A DNA stretch of 64,000 bases from Whitmania pigra (Eukaryota > Annelida > Clitellata > Hirudinida > Haemopidae), in NCBI GenBank assembly GCA_021613335.1, contig JAJTWR010000005.1:977501-1041500 (forward strand), written 5' to 3'. A program made the translations under genes and the position numbers. Numbering within the stretch: the stretch's first letter is position 1; each line of letters begins with the position of its first letter. Under the pieces are notes generated by a model, which was not told the origin of the DNA, ran no database searches, and worked only from the letters and a program-made list of their open reading frames with translations. Shown here one piece after another: positions 1 through 12,793 of the stretch.

Positions 1-203
1 ATTTCTCTACCATTCAGCTAAATCACGTCATTGCATGAATTAACTTAATTTGAAAACATACAACACCGTGGTCAAAGTAACCATTTTAAATAACAACAAA
101 GTTATTGCATTTTCAAACTTTAATTTTAATGTCAGTAACATCAGATATAATATTTTATAAATATTTTTACACAGCATAGACGATCCAGCATAAAGGGATC
201 ACA

Positions 204-962
204 ATGTATTTCCTGCTTGTGTGCCTCATATTTTATTTTGTTCCATCAGGAGGTTAGTGAGAAAGATATCGTTAATACCAGTTAGTTAGTTAGTTCTTTA
301 TTAACGTCCATTTCATAACTAGATGATTAGGACGGTCGTTAATACCACTTTAGTTCTGTGTCATACACGCATGACCCTTTCACTAAGCTGTAAAATGTCA
401 TTCAAAGCACTGAACTGATTGTTGGAGAAATCACGATTCAACTTATGGACACAACAATTTTTCACGGGCATCTTACTTTCACCTCCAGCCTTAACCATGT
501 CTTCCCGCAACCCTACCCTCCCCTAACCGTAACCCTGTCCTACCATAATCCTAGCTCTCATGATCGTGATAGTAGAACCGGGAAAAAGTCACTCGTTTTT
601 TTTCATCACTTCTCCAACCGTTGAAAATCAAAAACATTTCTACAGGTTATTTGGAAGACAACTTTCTCATGGTATACGACAACGACGACCCGAGCGCTTA
701 CAAGCAGGTAACTTTTACGGGCGAAGTGGTCATAATACACGAAAACCAGGAACACGAATTGCCGCACTTGTTCGCCATGAAACCAGACGGGAAAGGTCTC
801 CTGGTCAAGTGCTACGCGTCACCTCATCTGCTGCACTTCGATTGGTCGTCGGGATCGCTGACTGACAACAAGATAAGCATGGCCGGTGAGGTCATTTTCT
901 GGTGCTGTCGGTTTTGTACTCGTCTTAATGAATGATTAATGAGAAAATTAATAGTAATGTTA

Positions 963-1059
<97 letters not shown>

Positions 1060-1120
1060 CGATGACGATGATGATGATGATGACGATGATGATGATGATG
1101 ATGATGACGATGACGATGAT

Positions 1121-1156
<36 letters not shown>

Positions 1157-3062
1157 AATGACGATGATGATGACGATGACGATGACGATGACGATGACTA
1201 TGACGATGACGATGATGACGACGACGACGACGACGATGATGATGATGATGATGATGATAACAATAAACGTTAACGTACTTAACAGCTATAAAAATATAAA
1301 AACATCATAATAGATATGTTAAATTACGGCTAAATAATACCTACAACTAATAGCAACGGGTATATTAATGTAAACAACCAATAAATAAATAATCAATTAA
1401 TTAAATAAATAAGTAAATAAATTTACATTTCAATACCGCTTCAGATCTCTTTGCCGTCAGTGGCATAACAATGAACTCCAGGTACCCTGAGGACTTCTTC
1501 CTTACTTACTTCACGAGCGCCGAGGTAATCAGAAGAGGCCTGAATCTGAATGACGTTTCAAGGAAGGTCCTTCCAGACGACGCTATCCCTCTCAGTGTCG
1601 ATACGTACGCCTACAATGGGTTCGTACAACTTGATGGATGGGGTGGGCAGGTGAGCCACGGACCGGGAAAAGTTTTGGGACCAACCCGGGTTTTCTTGCT
1701 TTTCCTTTTACGAACTGCCATCATTCCAACTCTTTCCTAGTGGATTTATTTAAGTTGCACTATTTTATCATTATATTTTTACATTTAATTAATCTAGACG
1801 TGCATTTAATTTGATCGTAATAAATAATATATGATCCATTGCAGATCCATTTGGTATCTTGCATACTCAGCCGGTGATGCGACTGGCCTCTATCGGTATG
1901 ACATCGAATCTGAAAAGCGGTTCTTAATCCACAACTTAATGAGATCTTATGACTTTCTGCGCTTTGACGCCAAAGGTTGAACGGACTTTTTTTTTATAGG
2001 CGATTGACCAATTTTTGTCTAATTTTATTATTATTATTTAATTACTAATGTTAATATTCAAATTGATATTAATAATACGTTATATTCAAGTAATCAACAA
2101 TTCATTTTAATTAATTTAAATTATTCGGAAAAATAAAACGTTAGATTAATGGATACCTTTTAAAAGTAAGCCAAAAATGCATTGGAGTAATTTGCAATTT
2201 GAAGTATTGTAATCTGCAAATTGTAATTGTCGAATAATTGAAAATTGAAAGAATTTCAAATGATAATTCTAATTTAAATTCCGAACTTGCAGAACAAAAA
2301 GTGTATTTAGTGTTTTTGGACGTAATTGAGGTGGTAGACTTGAAAGATAGTAACGTCCAGCCATTTATCAGTCTTGGTTCGTACATTGAGAGTTTTGCAG
2401 TCGGAGAAGAAAACATTTATGCTACCTTGTCCATGAAAGAGTGAGTCTTGTATGACATGATGACAAGGATGAATTGAATGACATGATGACAAGGATGAAT
2501 TGAATGACATGATGACAAGGATGAATTGAATGACATGATGACAAGGATGAATTGAATGACATGATGACGGATGAATTGAACGGCATGTTCTAGTGATGAA
2601 CTAGGTTTATTATTATGTTTTAACTATCTCTAGAGAATGGTTTTTTTAGGTTAGATATTCCTCTCCCAAGATGGTCAATCATACTTTCTACCGTTTAGTT
2701 GCAGTAATAACGAACATAGTAATAAAAACAACTTTATAAACTAGATAACCTGATGACTATGATGATATTGATAACATTGATGACATTTAAAAATTGGATG
2801 ATATTAATAATAATAACAATATCTTTTTAAAAACTAATATACTTAATTCTTGCAATCATAAAGAGACATTTACAAGATCAACAAAGTGGACAAGCAGGTA
2901 TCAACGATCATTTACACGAATGGGATGATCAAAAGACCCAGGCATTTAGAAATATTTGAGAGTTATAATTTTTTTAAATTTAATTTTATTTATTGGACAT
3001 TTCGGATGTTAATTAAAATTGTCAGCTGTATAGTAATTTTAATGATAACAAATGTTAATTAA
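204..3062 (+). CDS. Secreted YWTD-like beta-propeller protein, paralogue A
   Basis: Six exons join in frame: 204-252, 646-885, 1445-1619, 1845-1975, 2293-2440 and 2864-3062 (942 nt, 313 aa). Intron phases are 1,1,2,1,2. Exon 1 is a hydrophobic signal peptide (MYFLLVCLIFYFVP). The body carries short repeated units. The last two exons read VYLVFLDVIEVVDL, then IYATLSMKEDIYKINKV, then a PRHLEIFES end. This resembles LDL-receptor class B (YWTD) blades, where a strand such as 'IY-IN--' is followed by 'P--L-IF'. The fold is my inference from pattern; I do not recognise a named family. The donor of exon 3 (GG|GTTCGT) is weak but gives the same phase as paralogues B and C. A secreted or extracellular binding role is likely. 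The partner is unknown. Confidence 0.72.
293..335 (-). repeat. SINE 3' tail fragment
   Basis: Read on the minus strand, this is the end of the dispersed tRNA-derived SINE found whole at 31733-31852 and 16381-16506: 'CCGTCCTAATCATCTAG', then 'ACGTTAATAAA'. It lies in intron 1 of paralogue A and is 5'-truncated, with no tRNA-like head. Confidence 0.7.
961..1258. repeat. (GAT)n / (GAC)n microsatellite
   Basis: About 300 bp of near-pure GAT trinucleotide in intron 2 of paralogue A. It degrades into GAC and ACG interspersions towards its 3' end. It creates long poly-Asp, poly-Met and poly-Ser open frames that have no coding meaning. Confidence 0.97.
2449..2586. repeat. 26-bp minisatellite, five copies
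   Basis: Five head-to-tail copies of a 26-bp unit beginning ATGACATGATGACAAGG lie in intron 5 of paralogue A, just after the exon 5 donor. The last copy is slightly shorter. The duplicated locus at 8305-8355 has only two copies, so the array has changed length since the duplication. Confidence 0.9.
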
Positions 3063-4382
<1,320 letters not shown>

Positions 4383-6952
4383 ATGATGTTGCAAAGAAAT
4401 GTATACCTTATTTTCTGGATATCATCGTTTGCTAGAGGTAAGCAAGGTTAATGATCAAATAACAGTATTACTTAGCTCTTAGAAGCAATACCAATAACAT
4501 TAATAATTATTATTACCAATAATAAATTAATTTATCTTAATCTATCACGACATTTCAAACATTTCCATAAAACTAAGTTTTTATCCTGCCTCCACACTTC
4601 AACAGCAATAACAACAAAAAAAACATTAGACAATTAAAAAAAATAAATAATGCAGAATATTTCCTCCTTAAGGTTTTATAGAAGACAATTTCCTACTAGT
4701 CTTCGACAACGAAGAGCCACACAGTCTTACGCAGGTGAGTCTGGACGGCGATACGTTTCACGTCATAAAACTGGATCAAGAAAACTTGACCTTCGCCACG
4801 AACAAGATCCACAGATTTCCCGCCTTCATGACGATGAGGCCAGACGGTAAAGGCGTTTTTATAAAGCATTTGGCATCGAAGATGTTTGTCTCGATCGGCT
4901 GGGCTGATGGCGCCGTTGAAGCAACAGAGTTTGCCGTGTATTGTTAGTCATTTTGACGTTAAGTTTTTATTCTTGTTATTAATATTAATAATATTATTCT
5001 AATAACAATAAATATTATTAATAGTATAAATAATATTAGTACGAATAATATTATTAATATTATTGTTATTGCTATTATAAATAACTTTAGTATTATAATT
5101 ATTATTATTGCTTAGTATTTTTTTTTTAATTTTTTGTGCTGTTCTAAAATACTGCTTTCTAGCGCCTTTTGCCGTCAGCGGATTATCAGTGTCCCTCAAC
5201 ACATCCTTCTTTTACATGTCCTATCACGGTAAAACTTCACTGACAAAAATGGATCTAAACTCGCTCACCAACGTATCTATGAAGGCATCTCCGATGGACG
5301 AGAGTTCTGATTACAACCACGATTACCTCGAGCCCTATGCCTATGACGGGTTGACAAATGTTTATTACAGTTGTTAGATCTACCAGTTACTATACTTTAT
5401 TTATTACTACTTTTATTACTAAGTCAAAGTTTGTTAATAATAATTTAATAATTCCACTTTTTAAGTTGCATTTTTTAAAATGTTTTCTTATGATTATAAT
5501 GCACTTCCCATGACATTTACAGGTTTTTTTCAAATAATTACGACAACACTACCAGCTTTCTTTGTACACATCCCTCATTTGATAAATCTTCTTACAAACT
5601 CTTTACTATTCAGAGGTTCCAAGATTATAATCTACTAACCCATTATCAATAAAAGATCAATTTCTGTCCTGTCCTTTCAATAATCTTTATTTGATTTTCA
5701 ATAAATCTTATAACTCGTAAATATTGCTCATTATTCTTTTGCTAGTTTTTTAAGATACAACTGCAATAATAAAAATAACAATAACAAAAACGAAAATTGC
5801 GATAACATAAACAACAATGGCAATACAAATCGTTATTGTTTAAATATAAACACAAGCTACCTATGGATATTAGCCAGTCCGGTAGTGGGCGGTAGGACAG
5901 TCATGAAGAAATTCAGCACGGAAAGAGAAACCTTTACCACAGAGGGTTCTTTCGACAGAGAATACAACATGATCAGAATTGACTGGAAAGGTGAGGATGT
6001 TCTTAATTTCAAATTTTGAAGACTTTTTAACAAGAGTTTTAACTAATTACTAATTAACTAATAAGGCAAATGCTCTCCGATTAACTGAATAATTGATTAA
6101 CCGAATCAACCAGATTGAAATCTTGTTGATAATACCCAATAACAACTGCATTCTTTACAACGTTTTTATATTTTATATATGCAAAATTTATGAGGAATTT
6201 TTAGACATTTGAGCACATTATCAAATTCATCTTGTATAAAAATCTTTTTAATATTCGGATTGGTACAACGAAGGAATTAGAAAATAAAAACCAGTAAATA
6301 AATATATAACTAAGTTAATACAAAACACTGGAGACTACAAAAGCAACATTTCAAACCTAATTAAGGTTAGGATTGCCTTTAAAATTTTTTCAATTTTATT
6401 CTTAATTTTCAGATCGAAAAATCTATTATGTGTTTTTATTGGAGATTAAGGTGAGCGGAATAGAGTCACCTCTTCCAGAGGTGTTCATGGTAATGGAAAA
6501 ATATGTGGAGGACATGGTCATAGGAGACACGCACATTTACCTTACCTTATCCATGAGGAAGTTAGCCGCTGCTAGTCTTCACATTTTGAAGAATATTTAT
6601 ACATTTCAATTTAGCTTAACTAGACTTTATCCTCTTTGATTTTTTTCTTGTAATGATTCCAGATAAATGAGAAACCATTTCAGATTAAAAAATTGGTTTA
6701 AAGTTAATTCCTCTTGCTTACAGAAACATATACAGAATAAATAAAAGCAGTAGAGTGGTGGATAGGATGTTCATTATCGGAAAGATTTTCAAAAAACCGA
6801 GAACTTTGGCAATATATCAAAGTTTGTTTAATGTTTTTAATGAGAATAAAGCTTGCAAAAGAAACAAAATTGGCCTACAAAAAAATTGCAAGAATAAGTT
6901 GTCAACGATGTTATTTGCAATAAGGTGTCAATATTTGTCACATAAACAGTAA
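4383..6952 (+). CDS. Secreted YWTD-like beta-propeller protein, paralogue B
   Basis: Six exons aligned to paralogue A: 4383-4437, 4673-4936, 5163-5349, 5857-5990, 6413-6560 and 6724-6952 (1017 nt, 338 aa), with phases 1,1,2,1,2 as in A. Exon 1 encodes a hydrophobic leader (MMLQRNVYLIFWISSFA). Exons 2-6 match A block for block: DNFLLVFDN versus DNFLMVYDN, FAVSG, YAYDG, IYYVFLLEI, IYLTLSMR then NIYRINKSS. Exon 2 lacks a canonical donor: the border reads GCCG|TGTATT where A has GCCG|GTGAGG, and the frame runs to a stop at 4944. Exon 4's acceptor (CACAAG) has almost no pyrimidine tract. Exon 6 could alternatively splice at 6948 (CA|GTAAGC) to a short exon 7124-7187 ending in a stop. It may be functional with odd splicing, or a young pseudogene. 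Confidence 0.62.
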
Positions 6953-7123
6953 GCTTAGCCACGAGAAGGGAAGAATATGTCATAGCATCAATTTACATGT
7001 GGCTTTTGCATTTGTAAATGTTGCTGTTACGTAATGCGAGATTTAATATTAATAAGTCTAATACGATCAACTAAACAATCTTCAAACATGAATTTATCTG
7101 AGTAAAATTGTCGATGTTTTCAG

Positions 7124-7187
7124 AATCGATACTGTATCCCTGAACGAGCCAGGAAATCGAACCAAGAAATTCCTGTTCTTCCGTTGA
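7124..7187 (+). other. Possible alternative last exon of paralogue B
   Basis: A good acceptor (GATGTTTTCAG) is followed by a 64-nt open stretch (IDTVSLNEPGNRTKKF, stop at 7185-7187). It joins in frame with a GTAAGC donor at 6949 inside exon 6. The same arrangement is kept beside paralogue C (30338-30401). Use of this exon is unproven. Confidence 0.35.
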
Positions 7188-7423
7188 ACGGCCTTTGAAC
7201 TTAATTCTAAAAATTACCAACTCAAACTATTAGTGATAATAATACTCATAACAAATTCTGAATTACCACAAAATGAAAAAAAAAGGATTCCAATTTTCAG
7301 AGGTGTTTTAAACTTACGCTTGTTTGTCATACTACTTTGAAATAATTAAGTCGGGTAGTTTTTAAATATCGAATAATTAATTTCGATTGAAGTTATAATG
7401 AAACAATATTTTATTTATTTTAT

Positions 7424-8125
7424 TCCTTACTGTGTCAAGTTCAATCCTGACGATGATAAGCAGCATCTTTTCGTGGCTGGAACAAAAGACAAAAAGATTC
7501 TTTGCTGGGACATACGGTCCAATGAGATAGTTCAGGACTATGACAGGCATTTGGGAGCTGTCCATAATATCACCTTTGTAGACCAAAACCGAAGATTTGT
7601 TTCGACTTCTGACGATAAAAGTCTGAGAGTCTGGGAATGGGGCATACCTGTGGATTTCACTTACATTGCCGATCCTTCCATGCACTGCATGCCTGCGGTC
7701 ACTCTCGCTCCAAATGGCAAATGAATGGCTTGTCTGAGTATGGACAATCAGATTGTCATCTTCAATGCAATCAACAAGATTAAAAAGAAAAAGGTCTTCA
7801 AAGGTCACATGGTGGCTGGTTACGGCTGTGGACTCGACTTTTCACCAGAGATGAGCTACATAATTTCTGGAGATGGTGATGGCAAACTGGTTATCTGGGA
7901 CTGGGAGACCTCTCGTGTAATGATGAAGATGAAGGCCCTCGATGGGATTACCTCAGACTGCCTCTGGCACCCCCACAAAACCTCAAGATTGTTACTTCAG
8001 GGTTGAATAGGCTTACCAAGCTTTGAACTCTCTTGTCTTATTGTGTGATAATAAACATAGCGATCATTTATTTGGGATTGTGTTATGAAGTTGATCGTTT
8101 AAGGACATTAAAAGTCGATTAGTTC
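7424..8125 (+). pseudogene. CDC40 3' fragment (pseudogene 1)
   Basis: This is near-identical to the second half of the CDC40 coding region and its 3' flank at 42636-43337: [27 protein letters not shown], then VIWDWETSR. It begins abruptly after the B downstream flank, within the WD40 region. An in-frame TGA replaces the Trp codon of 'GKW-ACLSMDN' near 7723, and a one-base loss near 7983 shifts the end. No start codon or 5' half is present. It arose by DNA duplication of the CDC40 region rather than by reverse transcription of a spliced message, because the sister copy at 30744 carries adjoining FIG4 sequence. Confidence 0.92.
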
Positions 8126-8144
8126 ATTTTTAATAAAATAACTG

Positions 8145-8706
8145 CAAAAAGTGTATTTAGTGTTTTTGGACCTAATTGAGATGGTAGACTTGAAAGATAA
8201 TAACGTTCAGTCATTTGTCAGTCTTGGATCGTACATTGAGAGTTTTGTAGTCGGAGAAGAAAACGTTTATGCTATCTTGTCCATGAAGGAGTGAGTCTTG
8301 TATGACATGATGACAAGGATGAATTGAATGACATGATGACAAGGATGAATTGAACGGTATGTTTTAGTGATGTAATAACTAGGTTTATTATAATGTTTTA
8401 ATGTAATATAATATTATCTTCTGTATCTTTCGTTATTATCTCTAGAGAACGGGTTTTTTTTAAAGTTAGATATTCCTCTCCCAAGATGGTCAATCATACT
8501 TTCTATCGTTTGGTTGCAGCAATAACGAACATAGTAATAAAAATAACTTTATGAACTGGATAACTGGATGACTATGATGACATTGATGACATGGATGACT
8601 TGGATGACATGAATAATATGGATGATTTAAAATCTAAAATTTCGATGAATTGGATGATATGAATGAAATAGATGATTTGCATGACATGGATGACTTGATG
8701 ACATGG

Positions 8707-8746
<40 letters not shown>

Positions 8747-8921
8747 TATGTTTTTTAAAAACTAATATATTTAATTCTTGTAATCATAAAGAGACATTTA
8801 CAAGATCAACAAAGTGGACAAGCAGGTATCAACGATCATTTACAGGAATGGGATGATCAAAAGACCCAGGCATTTAGAAATATTTGAGAGTTATAATTTT
8901 TTTAAATTTAATTTGATTTAG
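8145..8921 (+). pseudogene. Copy of paralogue A exons 5-6 (A')
   Basis: Exon 5 (8145-8290) and exon 6 (8792-8921) of paralogue A recur here with the intervening intron, including a two-copy version of the 26-bp minisatellite (8305-8355) and an AAT tract. The duplication breakpoint removed the exon 5 acceptor: CTGCAAAAAG replaces CTTGCAGAACAAAAAG, and CDC40-derived sequence abuts directly. A substitution makes an earlier TAG in exon 6. No upstream exons exist, so this is a dead fragment. Its 3' flank continues to 9173 exactly like 3063-3263. Confidence 0.9.
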
Positions 8922-9173
8922 TGGACATTTCGGATGTTAATTAAAATTCGCAGCTGTTTAGTAATTTTAATGATAACAAATGTTAATTGAAATTATAAGT
9001 TAGAAAATAATATTAATAATAAATATAATCAAAAATATAGGTTGAATACAAATATTAGTAATAATAAAAATAGTAAAGTTAAATAAAATGATAGGTTAAA
9101 TAATTATTATAATATTATTAAATAATAAGTTAAATAAGTTAAAATCCAATGATTGTTTGTTTAAGGTTCCCGT

Positions 9174-9313
9174 TGTTGTGACGTCATCTTGGGTATAAAA
9201 GGAACAGGCCTCGGGAGCGAGAGAGTTTGTATGAGTTTTACGAGTTTTGTACGGAGTTTGTACAGAGTTAGCTGGTACGAGAGTTGAGCGATAGGGATTG
9301 CGAGTTGGCGATA
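9174..9313 (+). mobile_element. Truncated Gypsy-family LTR (left border of the nest)
   Basis: The segment begins TGTTGTGACGTCATC and contains GTATAAAAGG. It matches the LTRs at 20382/24372-24581 and 26463-26719 for about 140 bp, then stops matching at about 9313. The five bases before it (CCCGT, 9169-9173) recur directly after the 3' LTR at 26720-26724 and occur once at the empty site 3259-3263. They are therefore the target-site duplication of the original insertion. TGACGTCA and TATAAAAG would be the LTR's CRE-like and TATA promoter motifs. Confidence 0.88.
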
Positions 9314-10470
9314 TACCATGACGTCACTGATCCGATATCCACATATGTGAGAAAGATAGGTCTCTACTGGGAAACTACATGAATAATGGAAAAAAAAGAA
9401 GTTGGAGATTTGATCAAAAATGAAATTATTTTAAATTAATTAAATCACTTAAATAAATGAATTCAATTACATTACATATCTTATTTATTAATTAAATTAA
9501 ATTATAATATAAAAATTATCTGAGGATATCATATCATTTCTTAAATGAATATTGTGAATAATAATGCTTAATTAGGTTGAAATTATGTGTTCTTGCGAAG
9601 CAATCGTCAACCGATAGATATAATTCGTAAATAAAGTTTTCATGTAAAAATATTTCATTGTTGCCTTGATATTGGTATTCATCTCCTTATATTTTGAATA
9701 ACAAATGAATTACACATTTTATAAATCCGGATTACTTAGTTATACTTTAAATAATTTATCTGTTTATGATTTAGTTATTTTGTTTACAAGACTTCTACTA
9801 AATGGCTTTTATAATTAATGTTTCCAATTGCTTAAAAATGTTTATACGGGGATATGCTCAGAAATTATATTATTTAAAATCATTGTTTTTTTTATAAATA
9901 AATAATAAATATTAAATTATTTTTTCTACAATTATTTTAATTAACATAGTAATAAATGAAGTAAAGCCTAAATTTTAAAAGTTAATAACAATTCCGGATT
10001 CTTTTAAATTTTATATTGTGTTGAAGACAAATACCAATTACAAAATAAATAATCGTAATATTATTTATAAATAGAATGTGCTAGTAATATCCCTTTTAAA
10101 TTTATTAAATAATAATAAATAAAGAAAGTCAAACTTTTTTTCATTAAGTTTCAAAAAGTGAAAAATATTAAATCTATTGATACGACATTAACACCAATAT
10201 CAAACTTTATATATATTATTCTACAAATTGAAATTGTGTCAAATTGAATATGATTCCAGCAATTATCATTATCTAAACTGAAATTAATCCCAAGCATTGA
10301 TCCGACAATTTCTGTGATTACAGAGCGGGTTTGTTTGTTTGTTTATTTGATTATAGTCCTTTGCATAACTGAGATGATTTGGACTTTATTTAATGTTAGT
10401 AATTTAAAATAATGAAACGTGTTAGAATAATGAAAGTACGTTATTTAATTAATGTAAAGGTGTAAATGGC
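9314..10470. other. AT-rich spacer, no gene seen
   Basis: No credible coding frame. At 10335-10385 on the minus strand lies a SINE tail related to the one at 48930 ('TTTGATTATAGTC' with 'TTTGCATAACT'). The rest is AT-rich and unassigned. Its lower end may include the 3' untranslated tail of the LINE that reads leftward from 16.2 kb. Confidence 0.6.
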
Positions 10471-11993
10471 TTAGAGTAAGCCGTGTCTGTTCTTGCAAAT
10501 CCACCGATAAATTATGTCCACACTTGCTGAATTGCTAAGCATAGAACTCATATCGGATAGATTTGTGGACATTCGTATTTCTCTCCTCTGGACAGACTGG
10601 GCAGGACATTCCATGAGGAAATGCTGCACATTTTCGACTTCCTGAGAGCAGGTTGAACACTTCCCATCTGTGTGACGTTTAAAGAGAAACAAGTGCTGAT
10701 TCAGAGCACACTTTCCAACTCGGAGTCTGGAGATGAGAACCTCCTTCCTCCTTGAGACACATTGGAACTTGCTCTTCGTCGACACTTGTTTCTCTATTGC
10801 CTTATAATGTTGGCTTCGAGGGTCTTCGTCCCATCTGGTTTGCCACTGTTGAAGGATGTTGCGGGCCACGGACATTTGACATCCTTGATAAACGCCGGAA
10901 TCCGGTAGTCTATCTGGTCCCTTGCTATGGCTGCTTTGGCCAGGGCATCGGCCTTCTCATTGCCAGGGAATCCAATGTGGGCAGGGACCCAGACGAGAGT
11001 GACCTTTCTGCCACTTCCTTGAATATCTGAAATAAGAATTTGTACATTTTTAATATCAGGAGCATAATTATTGCCGTCCTTTAGTACCTCTAGTGCACTA
11101 AGCGAGTCACTTAGGACGACAAGGTCAAAAAATTCCTCCTGATAAGATTCCTTGACAAATTGCAAGCGCCGCTCTATGTCTGCTAGTTCAATGGAACTAA
11201 TGCAGCTGTGACTCGACGTCCTGATGCTGGTGCTGATGTCTTTCCTTGGGATGTAAATCCCGATTCCAGCCTTGTTGTCCTCAGTCTTGGAGGCGTCCGT
11301 GTAGCAGAGGAGGCTACCCTGGAGATCCTCTATTTTCTCCCTCTCCACCAACATCCGCAAAGGGTTGTCGGCGTCGAAGGAGAGGCTCGAGGTGTCGATC
11401 GTCAGTTTTCTCAGTCTCCAAGGAGGACATCTGAGAGGTTCCTCCCTGATGTCTTCCAGGAAGTCTGCTGGAATGACAGACTCAACTTTCTTGTGCGGGG
11501 GCTCCTCACCTCTTAGTCTCATTCTGCAGTGGAGCCTCACTTCAGCCTGGGACCATAGTTCTGAAATAAAATATATATCTTTCACCAATTCGTTATTTGT
11601 AGCAAACGACCTGAGGGCGTGGTGTGCCATGAGCTTCTTACGACGAAGGTCAAGGGGAAGCTCACCGCACTCCACCCGCAAAGACGAAGCACTTGTGCCC
11701 TTCATGGCACCGCAGCAGATCTTCAGTGCCTGGTACTGAAGACTGTCGTAGATGTCTCTGATCTGCTTGCACCCCAGGTCAATTACCTCCCAACCAAAAT
11801 CTAAGACAGAGCGGATGGTGGCTCTGTAGACTGTGAGGAGAGTGGATTTGCTCGCACCCCACGAACTGCTTGAAATAGCTTTCATCGCGTTGAATTTCTT
11901 GATGCACAGTGTCTTGACGGACTCCGCGTGGGCCGACCAGTTTAGTCTTTCGTCCAAGACGATTCCCAAAAAGGTGGCTGTTTTAGACGGTGC
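10471..11993 (-). pseudogene. LINE ORF2 3' half: RT thumb, RNase H, Cys/His end
   Basis: Starting near 11993 and reading leftward, the frame gives KTATFLGIVLDERLNW (RT palm/thumb edge). RNase H follows with LLCYTDASKT, SIELADIERRL, VVLSDSLSAL and VWVPAHIGFPGNEKADALA, that is, the D-E-D-D signature of an active-type RNase H fold. A shift near 10800-10875 moves to the frame carrying the end of the protein: KCSTCSQEVENVQHFLMECP, a CxxC-H-C motif common at I-clade C termini. It stops at 10471-10473. Confidence 0.85.
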
Positions 11994-12793
11994 ACAACAC
12001 TGGATCGTAGCCCTCTTCAACCAGTCCTGGCTAACAGGAATGATTCCCTCCTTCTGGAAGAGAGCCACGGTCGTCCCAATCCCTAAGAAAGAGAAGCCTC
12101 CTGCACTTCCTTCCTCCTACCGACCCATCTCTCTGACATCCACTCTCTGCAAACTCCTAGAGCGGGTGATTGCCACGAGACTCAGATGGTTCTTAGAGAA
12201 CAGAGACCTGTTGAACCACTACCAAGCGGGTTTCAGAAGAGCCCATGTGGATCACATAGTCAGGCTGACGAGAGACATTGCCGCATCCTCGACCAAGAAA
12301 AGGAAGACTCTAGGAGTTTTTCTTGACATGGAAAAAGCATTCGATATGGTTTGGAGAGAGGAGATCATCGAGCAACTCTCAAGGATGGGAGTCAAGGGGA
12401 GACCCTTGATGTGGATTCACAATTTCCTTCAGGATAGAAGTATCCAAGTGAGGGTTGGATCGTCTCTCTCCGAACCGGTTGTCCTAAAAAATGGAACCCC
12501 ACAGGGCAGTATCCTTAGTCCGCTTCTTTTCATCATCATGATGAATTCGATGCCGGAACCTTTGAATGGAGTCGAGCTGTCCATGTATGCCGATGACATT
12601 GCTCTTTGAACGATCGGGACGTCCATAGAAGTAATGACATCAAAAATGCAGAAACAGCTCGACATTATGGCTAAGTTTTTTTCTGCTAATAATTTCAAGC
12701 ATCTCTGCATCTAAATCACAAGCAGTTCTTTTTTCAGAATACCCGAACCGGACGATGAATGCAAGTAGCAGACTGAAGATCGGAATGGAGGAG
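11994..12793 (+). pseudogene. Inverted RT core of the I-clade LINE
   Basis: On the plus strand, opposite to the rest of the element, lies the RT core: PSFWKRATVVPIPKKEK, SSYRPISLTSTLCKLLERV, LGVFLDMEKAFDMVW, NGTPQGSILSPLLF and the catalytic YADD at about 12586-12597. The segment begins with nine bases of hAT terminus (ACAACACTG, 11994-12002) and the hAT target duplicate GATCGTAG (12003-12010). It ends at 12793 in a Gly-Met-Glu-Glu stretch that joins the RT thumb when turned back. A stop follows YADDIAL, so the frame is broken. Confidence 0.9.

Noticed and set aside
932..1310. Open frames of poly-Asp, poly-Met and poly-Ser on both strands
   Set aside because: They are translations of a GAT microsatellite within an intron of paralogue A.
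7377..7808. Minus-strand open frames opposite CDC40 and its fragments
   Set aside because: They are antisense shadows of the WD40 coding sequence and recur at each CDC40 copy.
10752..11804. Several plus-strand open frames of 60-124 codons
   Set aside because: They are antisense shadows of the LINE RNase H region, which reads clearly on the minus strand.
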